From JAGVSR01 sp964458265 (lineage in GTDB: Bacteria; Pseudomonadota; Alphaproteobacteria; Rhizobiales; Hyphomicrobiaceae): a DNA stretch of 64,000 nt. The stretch lies in contig CAYWIF010000001.1 in NCBI GenBank assembly GCA_964458265.1, positions 248,001-312,000 on the forward strand, written 5' to 3'. A model generated the notes under the pieces. The model saw only the letters and a program-made list of their open reading frames with translations, was not told where the DNA came from and searched no databases. Shown one piece after another: positions 41,356 to 50,318 of the stretch. Positions within the stretch are counted from its first letter, which is position 1, and every line of letters starts with the position of its first letter. A program made the position numbers and the translations under genes.

Positions 41356-41447
41356 CCATGATCAGCCTTTCATGGTCGAAAAACTCGTAAAATCTACCAT
41401 GACATCGCCCTCATGGTCGCCAACGGCCCATGATCCGGACGTCATGC
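41356..41447. promoter_or_regulatory. Array of three CCATGA-N8-TCATGG palindromes
   Basis: Three copies start at 41356, 41397 and 41428. The first two are perfect; the third ends TCATGC. All have an 8-base spacer of unrelated sequence, and the steps of 41 and 31 bases are close to four and three helical turns. The array sits about 135-226 bases upstream of fic and 140-231 bases upstream of leuS. Repeated, phased dyads are typical of cooperative regulator binding; the regulator and target gene are unknown. Confidence 0.6.
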
Positions 41448-41586
41448 GAGAAAAATCGGAAAAACCGCCGGTGACCAAGCCCGGCCGTGAGCCACACATC
41501 GCGCCGCCTTGACCCCCCTCGATATTCAGGGTCTTTAGCCCGCCGAAGCCCCTCCTTAACCATCGCCCGGCATCACCCGAAATCCC

Positions 41587-44196
41587 ATGGCAACCGAACG
41601 CTACAACGCCCCCGACCGCGAACAACACTGGCAAGCGGCATGGGACGAGGCCGGAATATTCGCGGCCGGCGCCGATCAAACGACACCCAAATGCTACGTT
41701 TTGGAGATGTTCCCGTACCCGTCGGGGCGGATCCACATGGGGCATGTGCGCAACTACGCCATGGGCGACGTGTTCGCGCGCTACAAGCGGGCCAAAGGGT
41801 TCAACGTGCTGCATCCGATGGGATGGGATGCGTTCGGGATGCCGGCCGAGAACGCCGCGCTTGAACGCAAGACGCATCCGGCGGCGTGGACCTACGCCAA
41901 CATCGACGCGATGAAGGCGCAATTGAAGTCGATGGGCCTGTCGCTCGACTGGTCGCGCGAGATCGCGACGTGCAACGTCGCCTACTACAAGCATCAGCAG
42001 GCGATCTTCCTCAAGCTTCTGGAAAAGGGCCTCGCCTATCGCGGTCCCGGCAAGGTGAACTGGGATCCCGTCGACAACACGGTGCTTGCGAACGAGCAGG
42101 TGATCGATGGGCGCGGGTGGCGCTCGGGCGCGCTCGTCGAACAGCGCGAGATGCAGGTCTGGTACTTCAAGATCTCGGCCTTCGCGGACGAGCTTCTGGC
42201 CGCGCTCGGCAATCTCGACAAGTGGCCGGAAAAAGTGCGCCTGATGCAGGCCAACTGGATCGGCCGGTCGGAGGGTATGTCGCTCAGGTGGGCGCTCGAT
42301 CCGCAGGGTGCGCCGGACGGCGAAACGGAAATCGAAGTATTCACGACGCGGCCGGATACGTTGTTCGGGGCCGCGTTTGTTGCGATCGCGGCGGATCATC
42401 CGCTGGCGCGCAAGATTGCCGAAAAGAACCCGGCGCTCGCGGCGTTCGCGGACGAGTGCCGGCGGCGCGGCACGTCGGTGATTGAAATTGAGAAGGGCGA
42501 GAAACTCGGCTTCGATACGGGACTGAAGGTGCGCCATCCACTCGATCCGGATTGGCTGGTGCCGGTGTGGGTCGCGAACTTCGTGCTGATGGACTACGGC
42601 ACCGGCGCGATCTTCGGCTGCCCGGCCGGCGATCAACGCGACCTCGATTTTGCACGGAAATACGGGCTTCGCGTGATTCCCGTCGTGCTGCCTGCGGGCG
42701 CCGATGCAGCTTCGTTCAAGATCGACACCGTGGCCGCCGACGGCGACGGCACGATGATAAACTCGCGCTTTCTCGACGGGCTATCGACGGCGGATGCGTT
42801 CCAGAAGGCCGCCGAGAAGCTTGAAGCGCTGACGCTCGGCGGCAAGCCTGTCGGCAAACGACAAGTGCGGTACCGGCTGAAGGATTGGGGCATTTCGCGG
42901 CAGCGGTATTGGGGCTGTCCAATCCCGGTCATTCACTGCGAGACGTGTGGCGTGGTGCCAGTGCCGGCGAAAGATCTTCCGGTCGAGTTGCCGGAAGATG
43001 CGACGTTCGACAAGCCAGGCAATCCGCTGGAGCGGCATCCGACATGGAAAAATTGCGCATGCCCCAAATGCGGAAAAGCGGCGCGGCGCGAGACGGACAC
43101 GATGGACACATTCGTCGACAGCTCGTGGTACTACGGCCGCTTCACGGCTCCCGGCAGCGCCAGCGCGATCGACGCGAAGGCCGCCAACTACTGGCTGCCG
43201 GTTGATCAATACATCGGCGGTATCGAGCACGCGATTTTGCACCTGCTCTATTCGCGCTTCTTCTGGCGCGCGATGGGCGAAGCGGGGGCGGCACCGGCGG
43301 CGGTGAAGGAACCGTTCGCGGCTCTCTTCACGCAAGGCATGGTCACGCATGAGACCTACAGGTCGGACACCGGCGCTTGGCTGCTACCGGTGGAGGTTTC
43401 GCTTGAAGGCGAAGGCGACACCCGGCGCGCGACGGAAATCGCGACCGGCAAGCCGGCGAGCATCGGCTCGGTAGAGAAAATGTCGAAGTCGAAGAAGAAC
43501 CTGGTCGATCCGGACGACATCATCCAACACTGGGGAGCCGACTGCGCGCGCTGGTTCATGTTGTCGGACAGCCCGCCGGAGCGGGACGTGATCTGGACGG
43601 AGGCCGGCGTGCAGGGCGCGGGTCGGTTCATCCAGCGTATCTGGCGGCTCGTCAGCGACATCGCCGAGCGGCCGAAGGGGCGCCTTTCGCCGACCGCCTC
43701 AGAGGATGCCATGGAGGTGCGCCGGGCGGCCCATAAGGCCCTCGACGCGGTTGGCCGGAACATCGAGGCCTTGAGATTTAACGTGGCCGTCGCGCAGATC
43801 TACGAGTTTACGAATGCGCTGTCGGCAGCATTGGCCAAGTCCGGTGAAGATGTGGATGCGGCGCTGCATGAATGCGCCGTTATACTCGTCAAGATGATCG
43901 CGCCGATGATGCCGCATTTGGCTGAAGAATGCTGGGCGCGGCTTGGATACAACACCCTGCTCGCCAAAGAACCCTGGCCCGAGGCCGATCCGGGGTTGCT
44001 CGTTGACGATCGCGTGACCCTTGCCGTACAGGTCAATGGTAAGCGGCGTGGGGAGATAACCCTCGCGCGAGCCGCCACAAATGCCGAAGCAGAAGCCGCG
44101 GCAATGGCGCTCGAGCCCGTCGTGAAAGCCCTTGAGGGGCGGCCGGCCAAAAAGGTCATCGTCGTGCCTCAGAGGATCGTGAATATCGTTGCCTGA
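41587..44196 (+). CDS. leuS: Leucyl-tRNA synthetase
   Basis: An 869-residue class I synthetase. The HIGH motif appears as HMGH in YPSGRIHMGHVRNYAMGD and the KMSKS motif as VEKMSKSKKN. The CP1 editing domain is present (DTLFGAAFVAIAADHP), so mischarged tRNA can be cleared. A zinc-like segment CETCGVVPVPAKDL is also present. lptE and holA follow closely on the same strand, a conserved alphaproteobacterial set. Confidence 0.98.
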   Translation: MATERYNAPDREQHWQAAWDEAGIFAAGADQTTPKCYVLEMFPYPSGRIHMGHVRNYAMGDVFARYKRAKGFNVLHPMGWDAFGMPAENAALERKTHPAAWTYANIDAMKAQLKSMGLSLDWSREIATCNVAYYKHQQAIFLKLLEKGLAYRGPGKVNWDPVDNTVLANEQVIDGRGWRSGALVEQREMQVWYFKISAFADELLAALGNLDKWPEKVRLMQANWIGRSEGMSLRWALDPQGAPDGETEIEVFTTRPDTLFGAAFVAIAADHPLARKIAEKNPALAAFADECRRRGTSVIEIEKGEKLGFDTGLKVRHPLDPDWLVPVWVANFVLMDYGTGAIFGCPAGDQRDLDFARKYGLRVIPVVLPAGADAASFKIDTVAADGDGTMINSRFLDGLSTADAFQKAAEKLEALTLGGKPVGKRQVRYRLKDWGISRQRYWGCPIPVIHCETCGVVPVPAKDLPVELPEDATFDKPGNPLERHPTWKNCACPKCGKAARRETDTMDTFVDSSWYYGRFTAPGSASAIDAKAANYWLPVDQYIGGIEHAILHLLYSRFFWRAMGEAGAAPAAVKEPFAALFTQGMVTHETYRSDTGAWLLPVEVSLEGEGDTRRATEIATGKPASIGSVEKMSKSKKNLVDPDDIIQHWGADCARWFMLSDSPPERDVIWTEAGVQGAGRFIQRIWRLVSDIAERPKGRLSPTASEDAMEVRRAAHKALDAVGRNIEALRFNVAVAQIYEFTNALSAALAKSGEDVDAALHECAVILVKMIAPMMPHLAEECWARLGYNTLLAKEPWPEADPGLLVDDRVTLAVQVNGKRRGEITLARAATNAEAEAAAMALEPVVKALEGRPAKKVIVVPQRIVNIVA

Positions 44197-44203
44197 GGCG
44201 CGT

Positions 44204-44767
44204 ATGATCGAAACTCGTCGCAACGAAACGGCAGATCGCAAGGGCTCGCGTGGCTGGCGCGCGCTCGGCGGCGCCGTTTTGCTTAGCGGCGCGCTTCTCG
44301 GCGGTTGCGGCGATGCCGGCTTCCGGCCCATGTACGGCGGTGCTGGCATCGGCGGGGCATCGGCTTCAGAGAAGCTCGCGCAGGTCGATATCTCAACCAT
44401 CCCGGGCCGGGTCGGGCAGCAACTGCGCAACGAATTCATTTTCCAGTCAACCGGCGGCGGGGCACGCGCGGAGCCTGTGTACCGGCTGGAAGTGGCGATC
44501 CGCGAGTCCGTCAATTCAACGCTCGTGGACCGGACCGGCGACGCGCGCGCGCAAGTCTACAACCTCGATGCCTCGTTCAAGCTTGTCCGGATCGCCGACA
44601 GCCAGGTCGTGATGGAAGGCAAGAGCTATTCGCGGGCTGCCTTCGACCGCTTCAGCTCCATCTATTCGAACGTGCGCGCACGCGAGGAAGCTGAAACGCG
44701 CGCAGCCAAGACCATCGCGGAAGAATTGCGCACGCGCATCAGTGCGTATGTCGCGACCGCCGCTTAG
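44204..44767 (+). CDS. lptE: LptE-like LPS-assembly lipoprotein
   Basis: A 187-residue outer-membrane lipoprotein; the lipobox is LLGGC near residue 30, after a basic N-terminus. The mature part (FRPMYGG, then alternating strands and YSRAAFDRFSSIYSNVRAREEAETRAAKTIAEEL) fits the LptE family that plugs the LptD barrel. The assignment rests on the family pattern and on the leuS-lptE-holA context. The ATG at 44204 starts seven bases after leuS. Confidence 0.85.
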   Translation: MIETRRNETADRKGSRGWRALGGAVLLSGALLGGCGDAGFRPMYGGAGIGGASASEKLAQVDISTIPGRVGQQLRNEFIFQSTGGGARAEPVYRLEVAIRESVNSTLVDRTGDARAQVYNLDASFKLVRIADSQVVMEGKSYSRAAFDRFSSIYSNVRAREEAETRAAKTIAEELRTRISAYVATAA

Positions 44768-44773
44768 TCCGTC

Positions 44774-45802
44774 ATGGTGGCCGTCAAGGCGCATCAGGCC
44801 CAGGCATTTCTGAAATCTCCCGACGCCCGCTATTCCGCCTATCTCGTATTCGGAGGCGACGCAGGGCTCGTCAGCGAGCGTGCGGCAGGCATCGCCAAGG
44901 CAATCGCGGCGCAGGAAAGCCCGCCGGGCGAAGTCGTCCGGCTGGACGAGATCGACATCGATGCCGATCCGGACCGGCTTTCCGTCGAATTGCTGACGAT
45001 CCCGATGTTCGGCGGACGCAAGATCGTGCGGGTCGAATCCAGCCGGCGTGTCAACGCCGCGATGCTCAAACCCCTCTTGGACGTGAAGTCGCTGGCGGGC
45101 GTTCTGGTTGTCGAAGCCGGCAATCTGAAAAAGGACGATGCGATCCGCCTCGCGTTCGAGAAGGCACCAAATGCGGCGGCTATAGCCTGTTATGCGGACG
45201 ACGCGCGCGACCTCGACAGTGTCATCACCGAAGTCTTGATGCCGTTCAGGCTAAAGATCACGCCAGAAGCGCGCCTACTCCTGATCAGCCGCCTCGGGGC
45301 GGATCGCGCGATGTCGCGCGGGGAAATCGAGAAACTCGCAATCTATGCCCAGGGACGCGAAACCATCACTGACGAGGATGTCGAAGCCGTTGTCGGGGAT
45401 GCCGCCGAACTGACCGTCGATCGCATCGTCACCGCTTCGGCGAACGGCGACGGGCCGCGCGCGGTGACGGAACTGCAGCGGGCACTCGCGGCGGGGGAGA
45501 GCGCGCAAGGTATCATCGCGGCAATCCAGCGGCACTTCACGCGGCTGCATCGGCTGCGCGCCTCAGTCGACGGCGGCAAATCGATCGAGCAGGCCATTGG
45601 CGAGATCAGGCCGCCAATCCATTTCAAGCAGAAGGACGTGCTTGGCGCGCAGTGCCGGGCCTGGCGTGCCGAGGCCTTGGACGCGGCACTGATGGGAACA
45701 GCGAGTGCGGCGCGAACGGCGCGGGTATCACCGGCGCTGGATGATCTCATTGCAGAGCGGCTTATCCTGTCAATTTCGCGGCTCGCGCGGACGCCGCGCT
45801 GA
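44774..45802 (+). CDS. holA: DNA polymerase III delta subunit
   Basis: A 342-residue clamp-loader subunit that opens the beta sliding clamp. The AAA-like N-terminal domain has YLVFGGDAGLVSERAAGIAKAI in the degenerate P-loop position. The middle includes the helical segments SRGEIEKLAIYAQGRETITDEDVEAVVGDA, and the C-terminal collar domain follows. It lies six bases after lptE and probably shares the leuS transcript. Confidence 0.94.
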   Translation: MVAVKAHQAQAFLKSPDARYSAYLVFGGDAGLVSERAAGIAKAIAAQESPPGEVVRLDEIDIDADPDRLSVELLTIPMFGGRKIVRVESSRRVNAAMLKPLLDVKSLAGVLVVEAGNLKKDDAIRLAFEKAPNAAAIACYADDARDLDSVITEVLMPFRLKITPEARLLLISRLGADRAMSRGEIEKLAIYAQGRETITDEDVEAVVGDAAELTVDRIVTASANGDGPRAVTELQRALAAGESAQGIIAAIQRHFTRLHRLRASVDGGKSIEQAIGEIRPPIHFKQKDVLGAQCRAWRAEALDAALMGTASAARTARVSPALDDLIAERLILSISRLARTPR

Positions 45803-45887
45803 GCGCGAACTTTTCGCCAAGATGCCCTGTTGCGCCAGCCATCGCGGCACCTATAGTCCGCGCGGGTTTTTTCGCCGAGGAGATGTC

Positions 45888-46886
45888 ATGTCCGCCGCCC
45901 GCTTCGCCGTTACCGCCATCGGCAACGCCATTGTCGATATCATCGGGCGATGTGACGAAGACTTTCTTGCCCGGCATGGCGCTGCCAAAGGTTCCATGCG
46001 TCTGGTCGATGCGGAAACGGTGCAGCGGCTCTACAGCGAGATGGGACCGGCCATCGAAATTTCGGGTGGCTCGGCCGCAAATACCATGGTCGGGCTGGCG
46101 TCCTTCGGCGGCAAGGCGGCGTTCATCGGCAAAGTCGCAGACGATGAATTCGGTCGCATCTTCCGGCACGACATCGGGGCGGCCGGCGTCGCGTTCGAGA
46201 CGGCGGCGGTCAGTGGCAAGGCTCCGACGTCACGCTCGCTCATTCTCGTCACGCGGGATGGCGAGCGGACCATGAATACGTTTCTCGGCATCAGCACCGA
46301 TCTCGATCAAGCAGAAGTCGACGCGGCGACGGTGACGGGGGCCGGGGTCATCTACCTGGAGGGGTATCTCTTCGACCAACCCCATGCGATGGCCGCGTTC
46401 CGGCATGCGGCGGCACTTGCAAACAATGCGGGACGGGCCGTAGCGCTGACCCTGTCGGACGGGTTTTGCGTCGACCGCCATCGGAACGCATTCCTCGATT
46501 TCATTCGTTCGGATGTGGACATCCTGTTTGCCAATGAAGCGGAGATCGCGTCGCTCTACGAAACGGCAAACTTCGACGAAGCCGCCAACCGGGCCGCGGC
46601 GGACACGAAGCTTGCCGTGCTGACGCGGAGCGCCAAAGGCTCGCTGATCCTGGCGGACGGAGTAAGACACGAAATCCCCGTCGAACCGGTCGCCGAAGTC
46701 GTCGATACGACAGGGGCCGGCGATCTTTACGCGGCGGGCTTCCTCTACGGGCTGACTTCTGGTGCCGACCTGGCCACCGCCGGCCGGCTCGGAAGCCTGG
46801 CTGCCGCGGAAATCATTTCGCACGTGGGCGCCCGGCCGCAGACGAATTTGGGCGAATTGGCTCGGTCGCGCGGCTTGATTGCTTGA
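45888..46886 (+). CDS. PfkB-family carbohydrate/adenosine kinase
   Basis: A 332-residue ribokinase-fold kinase. The N-terminal signature is ISGGSAANTMVGLASFGGKAAFIGKVADDEFG, and the C-terminal active-site motif VVDTTGAGDLYAAGFLYGL contains the catalytic Asp. This subgroup in alphaproteobacteria is usually annotated as adenosine kinase, but the sugar or nucleoside substrate cannot be fixed here. The ATG at 45888 has GAGGAG six bases upstream. It follows holA by 85 bases. Confidence 0.9.
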   Translation: MSAARFAVTAIGNAIVDIIGRCDEDFLARHGAAKGSMRLVDAETVQRLYSEMGPAIEISGGSAANTMVGLASFGGKAAFIGKVADDEFGRIFRHDIGAAGVAFETAAVSGKAPTSRSLILVTRDGERTMNTFLGISTDLDQAEVDAATVTGAGVIYLEGYLFDQPHAMAAFRHAAALANNAGRAVALTLSDGFCVDRHRNAFLDFIRSDVDILFANEAEIASLYETANFDEAANRAAADTKLAVLTRSAKGSLILADGVRHEIPVEPVAEVVDTTGAGDLYAAGFLYGLTSGADLATAGRLGSLAAAEIISHVGARPQTNLGELARSRGLIA

Positions 46887-47135
46887 TTCCCTCGGAATCG
46901 GATTAAGAGCTGGCTTGAATAGGCCATTGCCGTCCAATGCGCGATTGCCGGCGAGTTGTAGCTGAATCGGCTCGTTTCGTTCTCGCGGCATTGCGTGTAT
47001 CCGGTGTAATTGCGCAACAGAAACAACCTGTTCCATGCGTTTCTTTATATAGACCCAATTAAACTCCCTGGAAATTGCGGCGAATTCCGGCATTCTTTTC
47101 GTGTTTCCGCACTTCATTACCAGGGTCAAAAACGA

Positions 47136-47711
47136 ATGGCACAGAAGACCGCGGCACGCGGCCGGCCGAAGGGCACGGGCCTCGATGATGCCGGTCCCCT
47201 TGCAGCCATCGCCGAAATGATCTCCGCCAATCCGGGAATGAAACCGACGACGGCCATAAAGGCAATTGGGATTACCGACCCGTCGACGGTGCGCCGCCTC
47301 CGCGACAAGTATCAACAGCGACATGCCCCGCGCGATTGTGTGCCAAAGGCTCGTGCAACCGGCAATGTGATCGCCTTCGAGGTGCATTCTGCTACCAAGA
47401 GCCGGCGCGAAATTCGGCCACAACAATCTGTTTCGCCCAAGTCTATGCCGCCTGCGGCAAAGTCAGAGGCGGATCAATCGCCGAAAGCCGCCGACGAGCA
47501 CCCGGCGCGCTCCAACATCGACGTAAAACCCGATCTTCTTGCGGCGGCGTTCGCAGCCAGCGTGGCAACCGGCAAGACGGCGATCCACTTGCACTACAAG
47601 ACGATGTGGTACGCGTTTCACTGGTCTCCTTATGCGTTTTTTATCCGCAATACCGAGTTTGCGCATCTTGTTCTGTCGAGCTTGACGGAAAAGGACGAGA
47701 CTTCGCGGTGA
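47136..47711 (+). CDS. Hypothetical DNA-binding protein with GRPKG motif
   Basis: A 191-residue basic protein. The N-terminus has an AT-hook-like ARGRPKGTG and then a helix-turn-helix-like segment, KPTTAIKAIGITDPSTVRRLRDKYQ. A proline/serine/lysine-rich linker leads to an aromatic C-terminal region (HLHYKTMWYAFHWSPYAFFI). It is preceded by 249 non-coding bases of lower GC than usual and followed by a terminator. No family is recognised; DNA binding is inferred from the N-terminal motifs. Confidence 0.68.
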   Translation: MAQKTAARGRPKGTGLDDAGPLAAIAEMISANPGMKPTTAIKAIGITDPSTVRRLRDKYQQRHAPRDCVPKARATGNVIAFEVHSATKSRREIRPQQSVSPKSMPPAAKSEADQSPKAADEHPARSNIDVKPDLLAAAFAASVATGKTAIHLHYKTMWYAFHWSPYAFFIRNTEFAHLVLSSLTEKDETSR

Positions 47712-47761
47712 TCGCGAGCCGCGAAACGAAGCCCGCCCGAAAAGCCACTCCATCAACTTTC

Positions 47762-47795
47762 AAGGCCGCTCCCCAAGCGGCCTTTTCTTTTTGTC
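47762..47795 (+). terminator. Terminator of the 47136-47711 gene
   Basis: AAGGCCGC (47762-47769) pairs with GCGGCCTT (47777-47784), followed by a T-rich stretch. Confidence 0.88.
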
Positions 47796-47828
47796 GATTG
47801 AATTGAATAGGGCGTGGAATGGGCGCAA

Positions 47829-48884
47829 TCAGAGTTTGCGCAGGGCGACGGATTCGACGCGGTGATCCGCGGTTTTGCGCAGTATGAGACGTGCGCGCTG
47901 CCGGGTGGGCAGAATGTTTTCTTCGAGGTTGCGCAGATTGATGCTCGACCAAAGTTCGAGCGCGCGCGACCTGGCCTCGTCGGGAGACATGCCGGCGTAC
48001 TTGTGAAAGTAAGCTCCCGGATCGCGAAATGCCGTCGAGCGGAGGCGCATGAACCGCTCAAGATACCATTCTTCGATCACAGGCGGTTCGGCGTCGATGT
48101 AGATCGAAAAGTCGAAGAAATCGGAGACGAAAGGAATCTCCGCGCCGTCTTTGGGGAGCCGGCCCGGCTGCAGCACATTCAAACCCTCGACGATCAAGAT
48201 ATCGGGCCGGCGGAAGACGGCCTTCTGATCCTCCAGAATGTCGTAATGGAAGTGCGAATAGACCGGTGCCTCGACAAGGTCCTTGCCGGATTTGACGTCG
48301 GCCAGGAACTGCAGGAGGGCGGCGGTGTCGAAACTTTCGGGGAAGCCTTTGCGGTTCATAATCCCGCGCGCTTCCAATTCGGAGTTGGGCAGGAGAAAGC
48401 CGTCGGTGGTCATCAGATCGACGCGCGGATGATCCGGCCAGCGGGCGAGCAGAGCTTTGAGAACACGCGCCGTGGTGCTTTTGCCGACGGCAACGGAGCC
48501 GGCGACGCCGATGATGAACGGCACCCTGTTGTCGGCGTGGCCGAGGAAGGTCGTCGTCACGGCATGCAATTGCTGGAGTGCTGCGACGTAGAGATTGAGG
48601 AGGCGGGATAGCGGCAGATAAATCTGCTCAACCTCATCGACGGAGAGCTCCTCGATGATGCCGGAGAGCTGCTCGAGTTCCTCGGGCAACAGCGTCATGG
48701 GTGTGTCGGCACGCAGCCGGGCCCAATCGGAACGGGTGAAGATACGGTACGGCGAGAACGCGAGTGACTGGTCGCTGTCGGGCAGCGTCGACCGGCTGCC
48801 GCGGCGCTTTTTCTCCACGGGGCTACCGCGCAGGGGCTTGGGCGGGTTGCGACGCTTAGACCGGCGTTCGTGGACTGGATTCAC
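47829..48884 (-). CDS. coaA: Pantothenate kinase, type I
   Basis: The committed, feedback-inhibited step of coenzyme A synthesis, phosphorylating pantothenate. A 351-residue P-loop kinase with GVAGSVAVGKSTTARVL; the conserved DLMTTDGFLLPNSELEARGIMNRKGFPES segment and YSHFHYDI are diagnostic. The N-terminus has about 35 basic residues more than the E. coli protein. The start is GTG 48884, with GGAG nine bases upstream. It is immediately downstream of hisE, a usual alphaproteobacterial pair. Confidence 0.96.
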   Translation of the reverse strand: MNPVHERRSKRRNPPKPLRGSPVEKKRRGSRSTLPDSDQSLAFSPYRIFTRSDWARLRADTPMTLLPEELEQLSGIIEELSVDEVEQIYLPLSRLLNLYVAALQQLHAVTTTFLGHADNRVPFIIGVAGSVAVGKSTTARVLKALLARWPDHPRVDLMTTDGFLLPNSELEARGIMNRKGFPESFDTAALLQFLADVKSGKDLVEAPVYSHFHYDILEDQKAVFRRPDILIVEGLNVLQPGRLPKDGAEIPFVSDFFDFSIYIDAEPPVIEEWYLERFMRLRSTAFRDPGAYFHKYAGMSPDEARSRALELWSSINLRNLEENILPTRQRARLILRKTADHRVESVALRKL

Positions 48885-48901
48885 GGGAAACCAACGCTCC
48901 G

Positions 48902-49234
48902 TTATTCGGACTTATTCGCCGGACGGGCGGCTTTTTCCGTCAGGCCGGAGGTTGCCTGACGATCCTTAAGAACGGCCAGCACGTCGTCCAACGCAATGCC
49001 GCGCGACTCCAGCAGGACAAGCAGGTGATAGAGAACATCGGCGGCTTCCGCTTTCAGCGCCGATGCATCCTGGCCGGTCGCGGCGATGACGGCCTCGACC
49101 GCTTCCTCGCCAAATTTCCTGGCACAGCGCTCAGGGCCGCCATCCAGGAGTGCCTTGGTGTAGGAGGACCCCGCGGCCGCGCTGCGGCGCGCGCGGATGG
49201 TCGCGGCCAATTCGGTCAGGACGGCGTCGGACAT
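48902..49234 (-). CDS. hisE: Phosphoribosyl-ATP pyrophosphatase
   Basis: The second step of histidine synthesis, hydrolysing phosphoribosyl-ATP to the AMP form. At 110 residues it has normal length, with the MazG-like motif KFGEEAVEAVIAATGQDASALKAEAADVLYHLLVLL holding the metal-binding Glu/Asp residues. The ATG at 49234 is chosen over an open extension. hisF, which often precedes hisE, is not here; parB lies upstream on the same strand. Confidence 0.95.
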   Translation of the reverse strand: MSDAVLTELAATIRARRSAAAGSSYTKALLDGGPERCARKFGEEAVEAVIAATGQDASALKAEAADVLYHLLVLLESRGIALDDVLAVLKDRQATSGLTEKAARPANKSE

Positions 49235-49349
49235 CGGCGAACCCGCGACAGTCAGAGGTTGACCGGCATGGCGATGCCCGACCGCCCCCGTCGCGTCAAG
49301 GACTTCCGGCGGCCGTGGCAAATCCCGGGGACGCCGCTGCGGTGAGGGG

Positions 49350-50240
49350 CTATTCCGACATGCCGGTCAAGCGCATGCGGATGTAGTCGAGCTGGTCGAA
49401 GTTGCCGAATTTGATGGTCATGACGCCGCTTTCGCCCGATCCGCGCTTGATCTCGACCTTGAGGCCGAGGGCGTCGGTCAGTTCCTTCTCGAAGGCGCGG
49501 GTGTCGGGGTCTTTGTCGCGCACCTTGCGGGCGCCCGTTGATCCGGCCACGCCGATCGGCCCGGACTGAACGAGGGCCTCGACCTCGCGGACGTTCAGGC
49601 TGTCTTCGATGATCTTATGGGCGAGGGTTTCGGCGTCGTCGCGGCCGACGAGTGCGCGGGCGTGACCCGCCGTCAGCGAGCCGGACTGGACAAGGCTCTG
49701 CACGCCGGCCGGGAGTTTCAAAAGCCGCAGCGTGTTGGTGACGTGGCTCCGGCTCTTGCCGATGATTTCGGAGACCTGTTCCTGGCTGTAGCCGAACCGC
49801 TCGATGAGATCGCGGTAGCCGGTGGCCTCTTCAATGGCGTTGAGGTCGGCGCGCTGGACGTTCTCGATGATGGCGAGTTCGAGGACTTCCTTGTCGTCGA
49901 GACTGCGGACGATGACGGGGACGGTGTGCAGGCCGGCGCGTTGAGCCGCGCGCCAGCGGCGTTCGCCGGCGACGATTTCGTAGCGCTGGTCGTCGGCGGG
50001 GTCAGGCCGGACGATGATCGGTTGAACGAGGCCCTTCTGGCGGATCGACTCGGCGAGCTCCGCCAGTTCTTCGTCGCGGAAATCCTTGCGCGGGTTGAAG
50101 CGGCCGCCGCGGAGAAGATCTGTACCCACGACACGCTGCTCGCCTTCAGCGGGTCCGCGCGGCGCGGCAACGCTCGGTGTATCGCCGATAAGAGACGCAA
50201 GACCGCGGCCTAGGCGGCTTTTTTGCAGGGGCACGTTCAT
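49350..50240 (-). CDS. parB: Chromosome partitioning protein ParB
   Basis: A 296-residue CTP-dependent DNA clamp that loads at parS and spreads. GLGRGLASLIG opens the protein, and the CTP-binding motif is EIVAGERRWRAAQRAGL. The helix-turn-helix lies in FGYSQEQVSEIIGKSRSHVTNTLRLLKLP. The C-terminal dimerisation domain is present. The ATG at 50240 is chosen. Four parS-like sites lie 1.5-4.1 kb away beside rsmG, mnmG and mnmE. Confidence 0.97.
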   Translation of the reverse strand: MNVPLQKSRLGRGLASLIGDTPSVAAPRGPAEGEQRVVGTDLLRGGRFNPRKDFRDEELAELAESIRQKGLVQPIIVRPDPADDQRYEIVAGERRWRAAQRAGLHTVPVIVRSLDDKEVLELAIIENVQRADLNAIEEATGYRDLIERFGYSQEQVSEIIGKSRSHVTNTLRLLKLPAGVQSLVQSGSLTAGHARALVGRDDAETLAHKIIEDSLNVREVEALVQSGPIGVAGSTGARKVRDKDPDTRAFEKELTDALGLKVEIKRGSGESGVMTIKFGNFDQLDYIRMRLTGMSE

Positions 50241-50318
50241 TGGTGTCTTCACCTTTGCAGAGATCGGCAATCCATCGTGGTCACGCACTCAAACATGTTC
50301 GGAGTGAGCGGGGATAAT

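Noticed and set aside
41362..42636. A 424-codon open frame opposite the leuS start
   Set aside because: It is a Arg/His-rich shadow of leuS with no domain, and it would cover the palindrome array and the leuS start.
49235..49349. Remnant of hisF before hisE
   Set aside because: The open extension upstream of hisE (49235-49321) has no HisF-like motif; it is an unconserved spacer.
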